Below, one piece after another: positions 1-9,485 of a stretch of 64,000 nt of DNA (position 1 is the stretch's first letter; every line of letters starts with the position of its first letter). The notes beneath the pieces are model-generated. The model was given only the letters and a program-made list of their open reading frames with translations. It had not been told where the DNA came from and made no database searches. Position numbers and translations under genes: made by a program. Source of the DNA: an uncultured SAR86 cluster bacterium (GTDB taxonomy: Bacteria; Pseudomonadota; Gammaproteobacteria; Magnimaribacterales; AG-339-G14); contig CACMTR010000002.1 of assembly GCA_902616715.1 (NCBI GenBank), forward strand, positions 62,001 through 126,000, written 5' to 3'.

Positions 1-477
1 GATTTTCAATATCATGATACTTATTTTGTGGTTGCACACTTCCATTATGTTCTTGTTCCAGGAGCGCTTTTCTCTATTGTGGCTGCAGTTTATTATTGGC
101 TGCCAAAGTGGACGGGTTACATGTACGATGAAGTTTTAGGGAAGACTCATTTTTGGTTGTCTTTTATATCCGTGAACTTAACTTTCTTCCCAATGCATTT
201 TGTTGGACTGGCAGGAATGCCCAGAAGAATACCTGATTATGCAATGCAATTTGCTGATTACAATATGATCGTCAGTGTTGGTGCATTTTTATTTGGACTT
301 TCACAGCTCCTATTCTTATTCAATGTTCTGAAGTGCGTTTACTATGGTAAAAGCGCTACAGCAGAAGTTTGGGAAGGAGCAAAGGGCAAAGGTTTAGAGT
401 GGACTGTTGATTCACCTGCGCCTTATCATACCTTTGAAACCTCACCAGACTTAACTAATCCTCAAACGAATAATTAA
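1..477 (+). CDS. ctaD: Cytochrome c oxidase subunit I, C-terminal part (5' truncated by window edge)
   Basis: Open from base 1 in frame 1: DFQYHDTYFVVAHFHYVLVPGALFSIVAAVYYWLPKWTGYMYDE is the subunit I C-terminal signature; followed by cox11 and coxIII. Confidence 0.95.
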   Translation, partial: DFQYHDTYFVVAHFHYVLVPGALFSIVAAVYYWLPKWTGYMYDEVLGKTHFWLSFISVNLTFFPMHFVGLAGMPRRIPDYAMQFADYNMIVSVGAFLFGLSQLLFLFNVLKCVYYGKSATAEVWEGAKGKGLEWTVDSPAPYHTFETSPDLTNPQTNN

Positions 478-480
478 CCT

Positions 481-1005
481 ATGGGCCAAACAAAAAATGT
501 ATTTCGGTTGTTACTTCTTACATTTGGGATGTTTGGCTTTGGTTTCGGTTTAGTTCCTTTATACGATATTTTCTGTGACATCACCGGTTTGAATGGAAAA
601 GTGACTGGGCCAACTTTTTCTTCTTATGACGAAGAACTAGAGACTAGAACTATGAAGGTTACTTTTGTGACCCTTAATAATAAAAACATGCCTTGGGGTT
701 TCAAGTCAGACGCACCGCAAATGAAGATAGAAACCGGTAAGGATTACTTAATGAATTTTACTTTTACAAATACTACGACTGAGCCAATGGTTGCCCAAGC
801 GATCCCTAGTGTTTCTCCTGGTCGTGGGGCAAAATATTTTCACAAAACAGAATGTTTTTGTTTTGAACAACAATATCTTGCTGCAGGCGAATCCATTACG
901 ATTCCAGTAAAATTTATAATTGACCCAGAGATTCCAAATGATATCTCATCTTTAGCTTTGGGGTATACTTTGTTCGACGTGACTGAACAGTTTGCATATA
1001 AATAA
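481..1005 (+). CDS. ctaG: Cytochrome c oxidase assembly protein CtaG/Cox11
   Basis: N-terminal TM, FGFGLVPLYDIFCDITGLNGK and KTECFCFEQQ copper-binding motif. Confidence 0.95.
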   Translation: MGQTKNVFRLLLLTFGMFGFGFGLVPLYDIFCDITGLNGKVTGPTFSSYDEELETRTMKVTFVTLNNKNMPWGFKSDAPQMKIETGKDYLMNFTFTNTTTEPMVAQAIPSVSPGRGAKYFHKTECFCFEQQYLAAGESITIPVKFIIDPEIPNDISSLALGYTLFDVTEQFAYK

Positions 1006-1907
1006 TGAGCTCAGAATCTTCTTATTACGTTCCAGCCAGTAGCAAATTGCCAATTTTCATGGCTCTCTCTCTACTGCTATTTGTTTATGGTGCGGGTTAC
1101 ACCATAAATGATCTTGGAAAAGAGGACTCTTTCTCACATTGGATCCTAATTTCAAGCTTTCTTTTGATGTGGGGCACAATGTTTTTTTGGTTTTCTGAGG
1201 TTATTAAAGAAAACGATAAGGGGATGTACAGTGATCAACTGAACACGTCCTTTGTGCATGGGATGTCTTGGTTTATTTTTTCAGAAGTCATGTTTTTCTT
1301 TGCCTTCTTCTTGGCTCTGGGCTATGTAAGAATTTTTGCTGTTCCTTGGTTAGGTGGGGAAGGCGAAAAAGGCATAGCTAATATTTTATGGCCTGGATTT
1401 GAGGCTAGCTGGCCTTTGATGGAGACGCCAGACAATGAAAGATTTCCTGGTGCTCACCACAATATGTCAATTCCAGCCTTGAGCAAGATTCACACTTGGT
1501 TACCTTTTTGGAATACTCTATGTTTGGTAACCTCAAGTGGAACTATTGCTCTAGCGGAAGCTGCATTGAAAAAAGGAAACCGAAAAGGTTTTAAACTTTG
1601 GATGGTAGCAACTCTGACGCTTGGTTACATTTTTGTTGTTTTACAAAGTGTTGAGTACTACGAGGCTTATGCTCATATGGGTCTAACTTTGGGAGCTGGT
1701 ATTTATGGTACTACTTTCTTTTTAATGACCGGTTTTCATGGATTTCACGTTTGCCTTGGAGCCATTATTTTGACGATAATGACAATCAGAGGCTTCAGGG
1801 GAGCTTTTAGTGAGCACGAACATTTTGGATTAGCCGCCGGATCTTGGTATTGGCATTTTGTTGATGTCGTTTGGATTCTTTTGGTACTTGTTGTGTATGT
1901 TTTTTAA
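1005..1907 (+). CDS. ctaE: Cytochrome c oxidase subunit III
   Basis: MSWFIFSEVMFFFAFF, GFHGFHVCLGAI, WYWHFVDVVWILL motifs; overlaps end of ctaG. Confidence 0.95.
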   Translation: MSSESSYYVPASSKLPIFMALSLLLFVYGAGYTINDLGKEDSFSHWILISSFLLMWGTMFFWFSEVIKENDKGMYSDQLNTSFVHGMSWFIFSEVMFFFAFFLALGYVRIFAVPWLGGEGEKGIANILWPGFEASWPLMETPDNERFPGAHHNMSIPALSKIHTWLPFWNTLCLVTSSGTIALAEAALKKGNRKGFKLWMVATLTLGYIFVVLQSVEYYEAYAHMGLTLGAGIYGTTFFLMTGFHGFHVCLGAIILTIMTIRGFRGAFSEHEHFGLAAGSWYWHFVDVVWILLVLVVYVF

Positions 1908-2113
1908 CCCCAAGGGGCTCCAACTTCCAAATTTCCAGTCGTAATACCAATTGCAAGCGTAGCCAATATTAAAAGAGCTAAAGTAACTCTAACTCTCAAA
2001 GTGTAGAATGCCCTCGAAGTCGATCCCTTGTCTTTTACTAAAAAAAAGGCACTTGAAAAGAGACTAATCAACATAGCGGCAGCAAGTATGAGAATTATTA
2101 TTTTGAAAATCAT
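1904..2113 (-). CDS. DUF2909-like small twin-transmembrane protein
   Basis: 69 aa, two hydrophobic segments, opposite strand inside the cox assembly locus, the usual place for this family in gammaproteobacteria. Confidence 0.7.
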   Translation of the reverse strand: MIFKIIILILAAAMLISLFSSAFFLVKDKGSTSRAFYTLRVRVTLALLILATLAIGITTGNLEVGAPWG

Positions 2114-2134
2114 GGTTGGTAGTATAGTTTAATT

Positions 2135-2839
2135 ATGGAAAAAGTTAGATGGGCAGCGCTAATTACTTTTTTCGCTTTATTTACATTGACATTATCACTT
2201 GGCGTTTGGCAAATAAATAGAGGTTATGAAAAAAAGGAATTAGAAAATACCTATTCTTTACAGCAGTCTTATCCCATAGAAGAAATAACTTATAATCTCG
2301 ATTCAGAAATCAATTTGTATCGAAACGTATCTATTAAAGGGAGATTTTTAAAAGATCTTTTCTATCTAGATAATAAAATACATAACGGAAAACCAGGAGT
2401 AGTGGTACTGAGCCCTTTTGAATTAGATGATGGCTCAGCATTAATGATCTCTAGAGGTTGGATAGAAATGACTGATAGAAAAAATTTTAAAAGAATAAAA
2501 ACTCCTGCAGAATCCTTGTCGCTTGTAGGCACCTTAAGACCGTCTTCTAGAGGTTTAACTTTAAGTTCAAATACTACCTTTGAATTGGAGAGCTCTCTTT
2601 TCTTGATTCAATCATTAGATTTAGATGAAATAAAAAGCATCATTGGTAGAGATTTGAAAGATTTTGTTTTAGAACTTTCTGATTTATCTCCTGCAAGTTT
2701 TACTTCTATTTGGAAGCCAATTAATTTGTCCTCGTACCGACATTTTGGCTATGCCTTCCAGTGGTTTGGGCTTTCAGTAGTAATTTTGGTTGGAGTTTGC
2801 GTTTATCTTTTTAGAGGAAAAAGAAATGAATCAAAATAA
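2135..2839 (+). CDS. SURF1 family cytochrome oxidase biogenesis protein
   Basis: SLGVWQINRGYEKK N-terminus, VLSPFELDDGSALMISRGWI, C-terminal HFGYAFQWFGLSVV motif. Confidence 0.9.
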   Translation: MEKVRWAALITFFALFTLTLSLGVWQINRGYEKKELENTYSLQQSYPIEEITYNLDSEINLYRNVSIKGRFLKDLFYLDNKIHNGKPGVVVLSPFELDDGSALMISRGWIEMTDRKNFKRIKTPAESLSLVGTLRPSSRGLTLSSNTTFELESSLFLIQSLDLDEIKSIIGRDLKDFVLELSDLSPASFTSIWKPINLSSYRHFGYAFQWFGLSVVILVGVCVYLFRGKRNESK

Positions 2840-3413
2840 AGGTTTTTTTATTGCCTTAACGATATTTTTAATTCCTATATTGGTTATTACCTTGAGCACA
2901 GCATGGTACTACTTGGGTTTCGGGCCTAAAACTAAAGTTAATTATGGAGATTTAATTGAGCCTAGTTTGTACTTAGGAGAATTAGACTTGGAATTAGATT
3001 ATCAATATTTGGATATTGATAGCATGGAAAGAAAATGGATGATGATTACATTTATTAAAGATAGGTGTGATGAAACTTGTTTAGAGACTATTTACATTGC
3101 CAGACAAGTTAATGTTTTGTTATCAAGAGAGCAGGGAAGATTTAAAAGATATGTAGCTTCAACTGCAGACGAATTAAAAATACTTGAACCAAGTCTTACC
3201 TCTAGTTATGAAGATTTAAATTTCATTACGATAAATGATTTAGATTTAGTTGAAAGTAAATTTAAAGAATCAAAAGTAAACCTTTTCCAATCCACTAATC
3301 TATTTGTGGCAGATCCTTTGGGTAACGTAATTCTTTATTACTCTGGGGATATTGATGGAAAAAAGCTTTTAGCTGACTTAAAGAAATTATTAAAGGCATC
3401 CAAAATTGGTTAG
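2826..3413 (+). CDS. Membrane-anchored cox-locus protein of unknown function (thioredoxin/SCO-like fold possible)
   Basis: In-frame ATG at 2826 is a better start than 2790; N-terminal TM then soluble domain with DRCDETCLETIYIARQ; position between SURF1 and ctaA. Confidence 0.7.
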   Translation: MNQNKGFFIALTIFLIPILVITLSTAWYYLGFGPKTKVNYGDLIEPSLYLGELDLELDYQYLDIDSMERKWMMITFIKDRCDETCLETIYIARQVNVLLSREQGRFKRYVASTADELKILEPSLTSSYEDLNFITINDLDLVESKFKESKVNLFQSTNLFVADPLGNVILYYSGDIDGKKLLADLKKLLKASKIG

Positions 3414-4404
3414 TTTAAAAAAATTAAAAATTATTGCTTTTCTTGGCGTCTTTTTAGCGTTCGGAGTAGTGAGTTTGGGAGCTTGGACTAGATTAGTAGA
3501 TGCAGGGTTAGGCTGTCCGGACTGGCCAGGATGTTATGGGTTCGCAATTTTTCCTATGACCGAGACAGAAATAGCTCAAGCAAATGAATTATATCCGGAA
3601 AGAAAATTTGAAATAGAAAAGGCGATTCCTGAGGTAGTGCATAGATATTTTGCTGGATTTTTAGGGTTATTGATTATAGGGATTTTTATAATGTCGCTTT
3701 ATTTGAAACCTTATAATTCATTGGTAACTAAGTTAACGGGGGCATTAGTTGTTTTGGTTTTGTGTCAGTCAACTTTTGGATATTTGACGGTTAGCTTAAA
3801 ACTCTGGCCGCAGGTCGTAACGATGCATTTGTTGGGTGGGTTTGCTACCACAACTCTCTTATTTCTTACTTATATGAAATTGAAAGATTTAGACACTGGA
3901 TCCAGCGAGCCTTATGGAGTTAGTAAAAAAACTTTCAATCTTTTAAATTTTGCTTTTCCCGTCTTGGTTGCCCAGATTATTCTTGGAGTTTGGCTCAGCT
4001 CAAACTATGCAGCTTTTGCCTGCCCAGATTTTCCTCTTTGCCAGGGACAAATTTTGCCAGATTCAGATTTTCGAATGGGATTTAACTTTATGCAAAGCAT
4101 CGGACCAGATTATTTGGGTGGAAAATTAGATCACCAGTCCAGGACTGCAATCCATTTAGTACATAGATTGGGAGCAATATTAGTTACCTTTTATTTCGTC
4201 GCTTTGATCGCTTCTTTTTATAGTGAAAAACTAAAAAAATATTCAGGAGTCTTAAGTTTCTTTTTGCTCCTTCAGTTGTTACTAGGAATTTCAAATATTA
4301 TTTATCGCCTTCCCTTATATGTAGCTATAGCTCATAATTTAGGGGCTTTGTTTTTGTTATTAGCAATTTCTTACTTTAGACTTAAGATCAGTGTCAACAG
4401 ATAG
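3406..4404 (+). CDS. ctaA: Heme A synthase CtaA/Cox15 (TTG start)
   Basis: GAWTRLVDAGLGCPDWPGCYG and CPDFPLCQGQ motifs, multiple TMs. Confidence 0.93.
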   Translation: MVSLKKLKIIAFLGVFLAFGVVSLGAWTRLVDAGLGCPDWPGCYGFAIFPMTETEIAQANELYPERKFEIEKAIPEVVHRYFAGFLGLLIIGIFIMSLYLKPYNSLVTKLTGALVVLVLCQSTFGYLTVSLKLWPQVVTMHLLGGFATTTLLFLTYMKLKDLDTGSSEPYGVSKKTFNLLNFAFPVLVAQIILGVWLSSNYAAFACPDFPLCQGQILPDSDFRMGFNFMQSIGPDYLGGKLDHQSRTAIHLVHRLGAILVTFYFVALIASFYSEKLKKYSGVLSFFLLLQLLLGISNIIYRLPLYVAIAHNLGALFLLLAISYFRLKISVNR

Positions 4405-5278
4405 CCTAAAATATTCAAAATCCAACATCAGCGCTTATCTAGAGCTTACTAAGCCAAGCATTATTTATCTTTTGGTTCTGACTGCAGCCACCTCAATGTT
4501 TTTAGCTGAAGGCTTTGCTTCAAATCTTTTTCAGGTTTTTACTGGGATTATCGGAATTGGAATGATTGCAGCATCCAGTGCAGCGACGAATCAAATTTTA
4601 GATGTTTCGATCGACAGTAAAATGAAACGAACTAGCAAGAGACCCTTGGTTCAAAATGCCATTCCAATGTCTAATGCTATTGCGTTTGCTTTTCTTTTGC
4701 TGACAGTTGGCTCTTTTATTCTATTAACTTTTAACAACTTTTTATCGTGGTTTTTAACGTTCTTGACTTGGGTTTTTTATGCTTTCTTTTATACAAAAAT
4801 TTTAAAATATACAGGAACACAAAATATTGTAATAGGCGGTTTAGCTGGGGCAATGCCTCCACTTTTAGGTTGGGTCTCTGTCACAGGCTCAATTGATTCT
4901 CTGCCATTATTGCTTGTTTTAATAGTCTTCATTTGGACGCCTCCTCACTTTTGGGCTTTAGCTATTGATAGAAAAGAGGATTATGCAAATGCAGGGGTCC
5001 CGATGATGCCGGTAATTAAAGGAGTTTCTTATACAAAGACACAAATCGTACTTTATTCATTTTTATTGTTAGCAGTTTCTTGGCTTCCTTTTGCAACAGG
5101 TTTTTTAGGAGTTTTTTATCTTGCTGTGTCTTCATTTCTTGGAGGGATTTTAATTTATCTAGCCATTACCTTTAAGATAGATCGAGATAATAAAAAAGCC
5201 ATTCCATTCTTTTTTTACTCAATAATTTATTTGACAGTTTTGTTTATTTCCATGCCATTGGATAGAATCCTCTTTTAG
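4391..5278 (+). CDS. ctaB: Protoheme IX farnesyltransferase CtaB/CyoE (GTG start)
   Basis: UbiA-type motifs NQILDVSIDSKMKRTSKRPL and FIWTPPHFWALAI. Confidence 0.95.
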   Translation: MSTDSLKYSKSNISAYLELTKPSIIYLLVLTAATSMFLAEGFASNLFQVFTGIIGIGMIAASSAATNQILDVSIDSKMKRTSKRPLVQNAIPMSNAIAFAFLLLTVGSFILLTFNNFLSWFLTFLTWVFYAFFYTKILKYTGTQNIVIGGLAGAMPPLLGWVSVTGSIDSLPLLLVLIVFIWTPPHFWALAIDRKEDYANAGVPMMPVIKGVSYTKTQIVLYSFLLLAVSWLPFATGFLGVFYLAVSSFLGGILIYLAITFKIDRDNKKAIPFFFYSIIYLTVLFISMPLDRILF

Positions 5279-5280
5279 TT

Positions 5281-5931
5281 ATGAGTCAAAACAACAATAT
5301 TAGATACACAGTTATTTCCTGCCTAGCAATTATTTCAATGGTGATTGGACTATTTGTTTATGACACAGTCACAGAAAAAGAATTAACTGCCGATCAATAC
5401 AAACTTTTAAAATTTTACAAGTTAAATACCAAAAGAGAATTGAGTGATTTTAAACTTGCATCGGGTAATGAAGCTTTCACAAATGACAATTTCAAAGACC
5501 AATGGAACTTAATTTTTATGGGCTTCGCTTCATGTCCAGACATGTGTCCCATGACAATGAATCAAATAGCCAAGACTTCAGATTTATTAGAGGCTGATTC
5601 ACCAGAACTACTCAAAGACATAACTTTTACTATTGTTTCTGTTGATCCAGATAGAGACACGCCTATAAAAATTATGAATTATGCGCAGGCATTCAATAAA
5701 GATTTTATTGGCGTCTCTGGTGCTATTGATGAAATCTACAAGCTTGCTACGAATTTAACTCTACCTTTTGTTCCAGTTATAAATTCAACAGAAAATAACT
5801 ACGACATGGATCACAGCATGAACTTAGCTTTAATAAGTCCAGATGGCAAATATTATGGATTCTTTAAGAGCCCTCATAATCCGGAGAATTTAGCCAAGGC
5901 ACTAAAAAGCCTCATAACCTTCGCAAGATAG
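5281..5931 (+). CDS. SCO1/SenC copper chaperone
   Basis: FMGFASCPDMCPMTM CxxxC motif, TIVSVDPDRDTP, downstream of ctaB. Confidence 0.93.
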   Translation: MSQNNNIRYTVISCLAIISMVIGLFVYDTVTEKELTADQYKLLKFYKLNTKRELSDFKLASGNEAFTNDNFKDQWNLIFMGFASCPDMCPMTMNQIAKTSDLLEADSPELLKDITFTIVSVDPDRDTPIKIMNYAQAFNKDFIGVSGAIDEIYKLATNLTLPFVPVINSTENNYDMDHSMNLALISPDGKYYGFFKSPHNPENLAKALKSLITFAR

Positions 5932-5945
5932 TCACCTAATTTTTG

Positions 5946-5973
5946 TTGAAATTATCCTCTCAATGTTTATATT
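5946..5973 (+). promoter_or_regulatory. Candidate sigma70 promoter (-35 TTGAAA 5946-5951, -10 TATATT 5968-5973, 16-nt spacer)
   Basis: Hexamers and spacing read directly, upstream of the 6031 ORF. Confidence 0.5.
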
Positions 5974-5983
5974 AAACAGTGGA

Positions 5984-6002
5984 ATTGAGAGTGATTCTCA
6001 AT
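5984..6002. promoter_or_regulatory. Candidate Fur box ATTGAGAGTGATTCTCAAT
   Basis: 7-bp arms ATTGAGA/TCTCAAT; 11 of 14 non-central positions match the TGATAAT-n-ATTATCA 7-1-7 Fur model; just downstream of the predicted start point. Confidence 0.5.
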
Positions 6003-6030
6003 AAATTTTAAATTTTTTTAGGAGAGAAAT

Positions 6031-6447
6031 ATGGGTGAAGCAGAACAATTACTGTGGGACTTTTTTAACATGGGAAGGCTTATAGCTTCTATGGGTTTCA
6101 TTGGAACAATCATTGCGATTTGGTTAGCTATGAGAGTCGCAAACATGACAAGAGAAAGCGACGAATCAAATATAGTGACTAAAATACTTTCTAGCGCTTT
6201 TGGACTTTTAGTTTTAGCAGGATCTTTTCAAACTTGGACGATCGCAAGAAATAATTGGACAAACACTGCCGGATATATACAAGAAGCGGGAGTAGATACT
6301 TGCGCCGACCCTTCGTTTTGCCAAGGTTTCATTGATTTTGTCGGCACTACTGGTCCGGTTAATGGCCCTGGTGTTTTGGGAGTAGCATTTTTAGCTGTTG
6401 TAGCTTTAATGATTTTAGGCTTAGTTTGGGGCCCAAAAAATAATTAA
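6031..6447 (+). CDS. Uncharacterised integral membrane protein, first of a tandem pair
   Basis: 138 aa, about 3 hydrophobic segments; strong RBS AGGAGAG; no family recognised. Confidence 0.8.
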   Translation: MGEAEQLLWDFFNMGRLIASMGFIGTIIAIWLAMRVANMTRESDESNIVTKILSSAFGLLVLAGSFQTWTIARNNWTNTAGYIQEAGVDTCADPSFCQGFIDFVGTTGPVNGPGVLGVAFLAVVALMILGLVWGPKNN

Positions 6448-6461
6448 AAAATAGGAGAGTT

Positions 6462-6890
6462 ATGGAAGAATTGAATGGAATAATGGAAGCAAATATTGGT
6501 TTGCTTCAAGCTAATGCAATATTTGCGATTGGAAATATTATTCTTCTTTGGATGGTATTTAGAGGCGTTACAAACGCAAATATATATGGCACTACCACTT
6601 TTGGAAGAGTAGTTCATAGCATAATGTCAGTTTGTATTGTGCTGTTTAATTTAGGAGTTTTTGCAAATGTAACTTCACAGTTGAATAATTGGGCTTACTC
6701 TATATCTCAACTCGAAGGAGAAATTCCTGGAGGACTACAATTGTTTGTAGATAGAATGGGAGCGACAGAATACGTTGATCCATCTTTAATTCCTTCTAAT
6801 CCAGTTGCCTTAATTTTTTGGGTCACTGTTTTGGTTGGACTTATTGGAGGAATGTGGACTGCTCCTGGGCCAAAAGAGGAAACTGCTTAA
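6462..6890 (+). CDS. Uncharacterised integral membrane protein, second of a tandem pair
   Basis: 142 aa, about 3 hydrophobic segments; RBS AGGAGAG; similar layout to preceding ORF. Confidence 0.8.
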   Translation: MEELNGIMEANIGLLQANAIFAIGNIILLWMVFRGVTNANIYGTTTFGRVVHSIMSVCIVLFNLGVFANVTSQLNNWAYSISQLEGEIPGGLQLFVDRMGATEYVDPSLIPSNPVALIFWVTVLVGLIGGMWTAPGPKEETA

Positions 6891-6903
6891 TAAATAAGGA
6901 CAG

Positions 6904-6937
6904 GAAAAAAAGGAGGCTTTAAGCCTCCTTTTTTTTA
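6904..6937 (+). terminator. Rho-independent terminator (A-tract and T-tract flanks, possibly bidirectional)
   Basis: AGGAGGC-TTTAA-GCCTCCT followed by TTTTTTTT, between convergent genes. Confidence 0.9.
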
Positions 6938-7906
6938 TATTTCAATTACTACTTTTCCAGTAGCGGTTCTTTCCTCTAAAGATTTTATTGCCCTGACAGC
7001 CTCGTCTAAAGAATAACTTTTTGTAATTTCGGGTTTAATCTTTCCTTCTGCATGCAGGGCAAATAACTCTTCAAAATTTTTCGTGTTTTCTTCTGGTTCT
7101 CTCCCGGTGAAACTTCCCCAAAAAACACCAACAATTGAACAGCCTTTTAGCAGGGCAAGGTTTGTTGGAACCTTTGGAATTCCCGCTGGAAAACCAATGA
7201 CTAGGACTCTACCATCCCAATTAATACATCTCATGCATTGTAAAAAGATATCGCCGCCAACAGCGTCATAAATAACATCAGCTCCTAGTCCGTCGGTCAT
7301 AGCTTTTACTTTTTCTTTTAACTCGCCATCGCCATAATTAATAACCTCGTCAGCACCTAATCTTTTTGCGATATCTAGTTTCTCTTGGTTACTTGCAGCG
7401 GCTATAACTCTTGCGCCCATTGCCTTACCAATCTCTATCGCCGTTGTTCCAACTCCACCTCCAGCACCAGTTACCAAGAGTGTTTCGCCTTTCTTAAGCT
7501 TACCTCTTTGTTTTAATGCGTAGTAAGTTGTTCCGTAGTTTAGTGGAAAAGCTGCACCATCTTTATAATCCATAGTTTCTGGTAACGTCATTAGTGTGCC
7601 GGCAAAAGCTGAAACTTTTTCCGCAATCCCGCCATTTCCGATCATCGCAATCACACGATCTCCCTCTTTCCATTCAGTGACACCTTCACCTACTTCAGAG
7701 ATTACTCCAGCAACTTCACCGCCCGGTGAAAAAGGAAAGGGGGGTTGGAATTGATACTTGCCTTGAATAATTAAAACATCTGGAAAGCTTACACCTGCAG
7801 CTTTAACGTCAATAATTACCATACCTGGTTCAGCTCTAGGGTCTTCTATTTCTTCAACTTTGTGGGAATCTACAGGTCCAAATTCTCTACATATAAATGC
7901 TTTCAT
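6935..7906 (-). CDS. NADPH:quinone oxidoreductase / zinc-type MDR family
   Basis: GXGXXG-like TGAGGGVGTTAIEIGKAMGARVIAAAS and MDR N-terminal domain. Confidence 0.88.
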   Translation of the reverse strand: MKAFICREFGPVDSHKVEEIEDPRAEPGMVIIDVKAAGVSFPDVLIIQGKYQFQPPFPFSPGGEVAGVISEVGEGVTEWKEGDRVIAMIGNGGIAEKVSAFAGTLMTLPETMDYKDGAAFPLNYGTTYYALKQRGKLKKGETLLVTGAGGGVGTTAIEIGKAMGARVIAAASNQEKLDIAKRLGADEVINYGDGELKEKVKAMTDGLGADVIYDAVGGDIFLQCMRCINWDGRVLVIGFPAGIPKVPTNLALLKGCSIVGVFWGSFTGREPEENTKNFEELFALHAEGKIKPEITKSYSLDEAVRAIKSLEERTATGKVVIEI

Positions 7907-7919
7907 ATCTCTCCTTTAT

Positions 7920-9473
7920 TTAATTTAATGCATTTAAATAGTTTTTTAAAAAATCTGCAAATGGAATTTCTTTTTCTTTTTCTAGTTCATTAAATTTTTC
8001 TATCGAAGCAACAGCCTCTTTTTCTAAATACGATAAGTCTTTATTCAATTGAGAAAAATATTTTTTATGCTCTTTAAAAATTTCTAAATTGAATTCTGTC
8101 CAGTTAATATTGTTCTCCTTGAGAGTTTTTAAAATTTTCCCAGAGGGAGTTAAATTAGGATCTTCTATTTTTCTTTGTTGAAGCTTAAGTGTTTTACTTA
8201 AATTAGCTTTCAATTCTATTGCTTGGTCTGAAATGGAAGCGACGTAGGTATTAATTTTTTCTAAAATAGCTTGAGCAGCTTCCTTGATGGGAACCTCTTT
8301 GCCTTTCAATAAAATTTTAAGATCGGGGTTTCTCCCGTTTTTAACGACGTTTTGCCAATTTGTTTGAATCTCTATTATTTCTTCCTTAGAAGCAATATGG
8401 CTTTCATCAGCTAAACATGTCATTAGGTAGGCTTCTAAAAAATAACTCGTTTCTGATGAAAGGCTCAGAGGGTCAAAAGGATCATTGTCCATGCATCTAA
8501 CCTCGACATACTCTATTCCTTTTTCTCTTAGGACGTTTATTGGCCTTTCGCCAGAACCAACAATCCTTTTAGGTCTTATCGAGCTGTAGTACTCATTTTC
8601 TATCTGAATGATTGAATCGTTAATCTGAATGTATTCTCCATTTCTTTCAGTCCCAATTTCTTCATATCTAGGATGTTTTTTCTTTAAAGCAAATAGAAGA
8701 TTTTCAACATATTCATCTAAATTATTATAGGCAATATAGAGATTATCTTGAGCGTTAGACATATAGCCCAACTCGCTCATTCTAAGGCATGTGGCATATT
8801 CTAAATAATCATCTTCGTTATTTAATTCTTTTAAGAAATTTTTCCTTCCTGCTATAAAAGTTTTTGGAACCACTGGACTTGCTCCAAAAAGATAAAGCAA
8901 TAACCATGCATTCCTTCTGAAATTTCTTACCAAACTCAAATAGGATTTATTTTTAAATTCTTTTAATGAACCAATTTCAGTACCAAGTTGTAAAAAAAAT
9001 TCATCGGAGAGAGAGAAATTGTAATGGATGCCAGAAACACATTGCATCATGCTACCGTACCTCTCGCTCAAACCTTTTCTGTATAAATTTTTAAGACGTC
9101 CTGAATTGGTAGAACCGTATTCTGCAATTCTTATTTGATTTTCATCTTTAATTGCGCAGGGCACGCTGCTTGGCCAAATTATTTCATCACACTTTAGGTA
9201 GACATAACTTAATACATCCTCTAACTGCTCCAGTGAAGCGTCGATAGAGTTTTGTTTACTCGTTATTAACTCTAATAAAGCTTCAGAAAAATCAGTAGTT
9301 ATAAATTGATTGGTTAAAGTAGAACCTAATGATTTAGGATGATCCGTTTCGGAAATAGTCGTGCCCGAAACTCTTAGAGACTCTTTTTCTATGCCTCTGA
9401 ATGAGTATTTTGAAAAATCGTCAAGGTTGGAGTCTTTTAATAGGTTTAATGTCTCTTTAAAAGATTCAGACAT
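7920..9473 (-). CDS. gshA: Glutamate-cysteine ligase
   Basis: FRGIEKESLRV, GIHYNFSLSDEFF, YVEVRCMDNDPFDPLSL (gamma-type GshA). Confidence 0.93.
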   Translation of the reverse strand: MSESFKETLNLLKDSNLDDFSKYSFRGIEKESLRVSGTTISETDHPKSLGSTLTNQFITTDFSEALLELITSKQNSIDASLEQLEDVLSYVYLKCDEIIWPSSVPCAIKDENQIRIAEYGSTNSGRLKNLYRKGLSERYGSMMQCVSGIHYNFSLSDEFFLQLGTEIGSLKEFKNKSYLSLVRNFRRNAWLLLYLFGASPVVPKTFIAGRKNFLKELNNEDDYLEYATCLRMSELGYMSNAQDNLYIAYNNLDEYVENLLFALKKKHPRYEEIGTERNGEYIQINDSIIQIENEYYSSIRPKRIVGSGERPINVLREKGIEYVEVRCMDNDPFDPLSLSSETSYFLEAYLMTCLADESHIASKEEIIEIQTNWQNVVKNGRNPDLKILLKGKEVPIKEAAQAILEKINTYVASISDQAIELKANLSKTLKLQQRKIEDPNLTPSGKILKTLKENNINWTEFNLEIFKEHKKYFSQLNKDLSYLEKEAVASIEKFNELEKEKEIPFADFLKNYLNALN

Positions 9474-9485
9474 GGGTTTAGATCT

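Noticed and set aside
2790-2825. ORF-track start at 2790 for the post-SURF1 gene
   Set aside because: It overlaps the SURF1 end by 50 nt; the in-frame ATG at 2826 gives a normal N-terminal TM and lies just after an AGAGGAAAAAG RBS-like stretch
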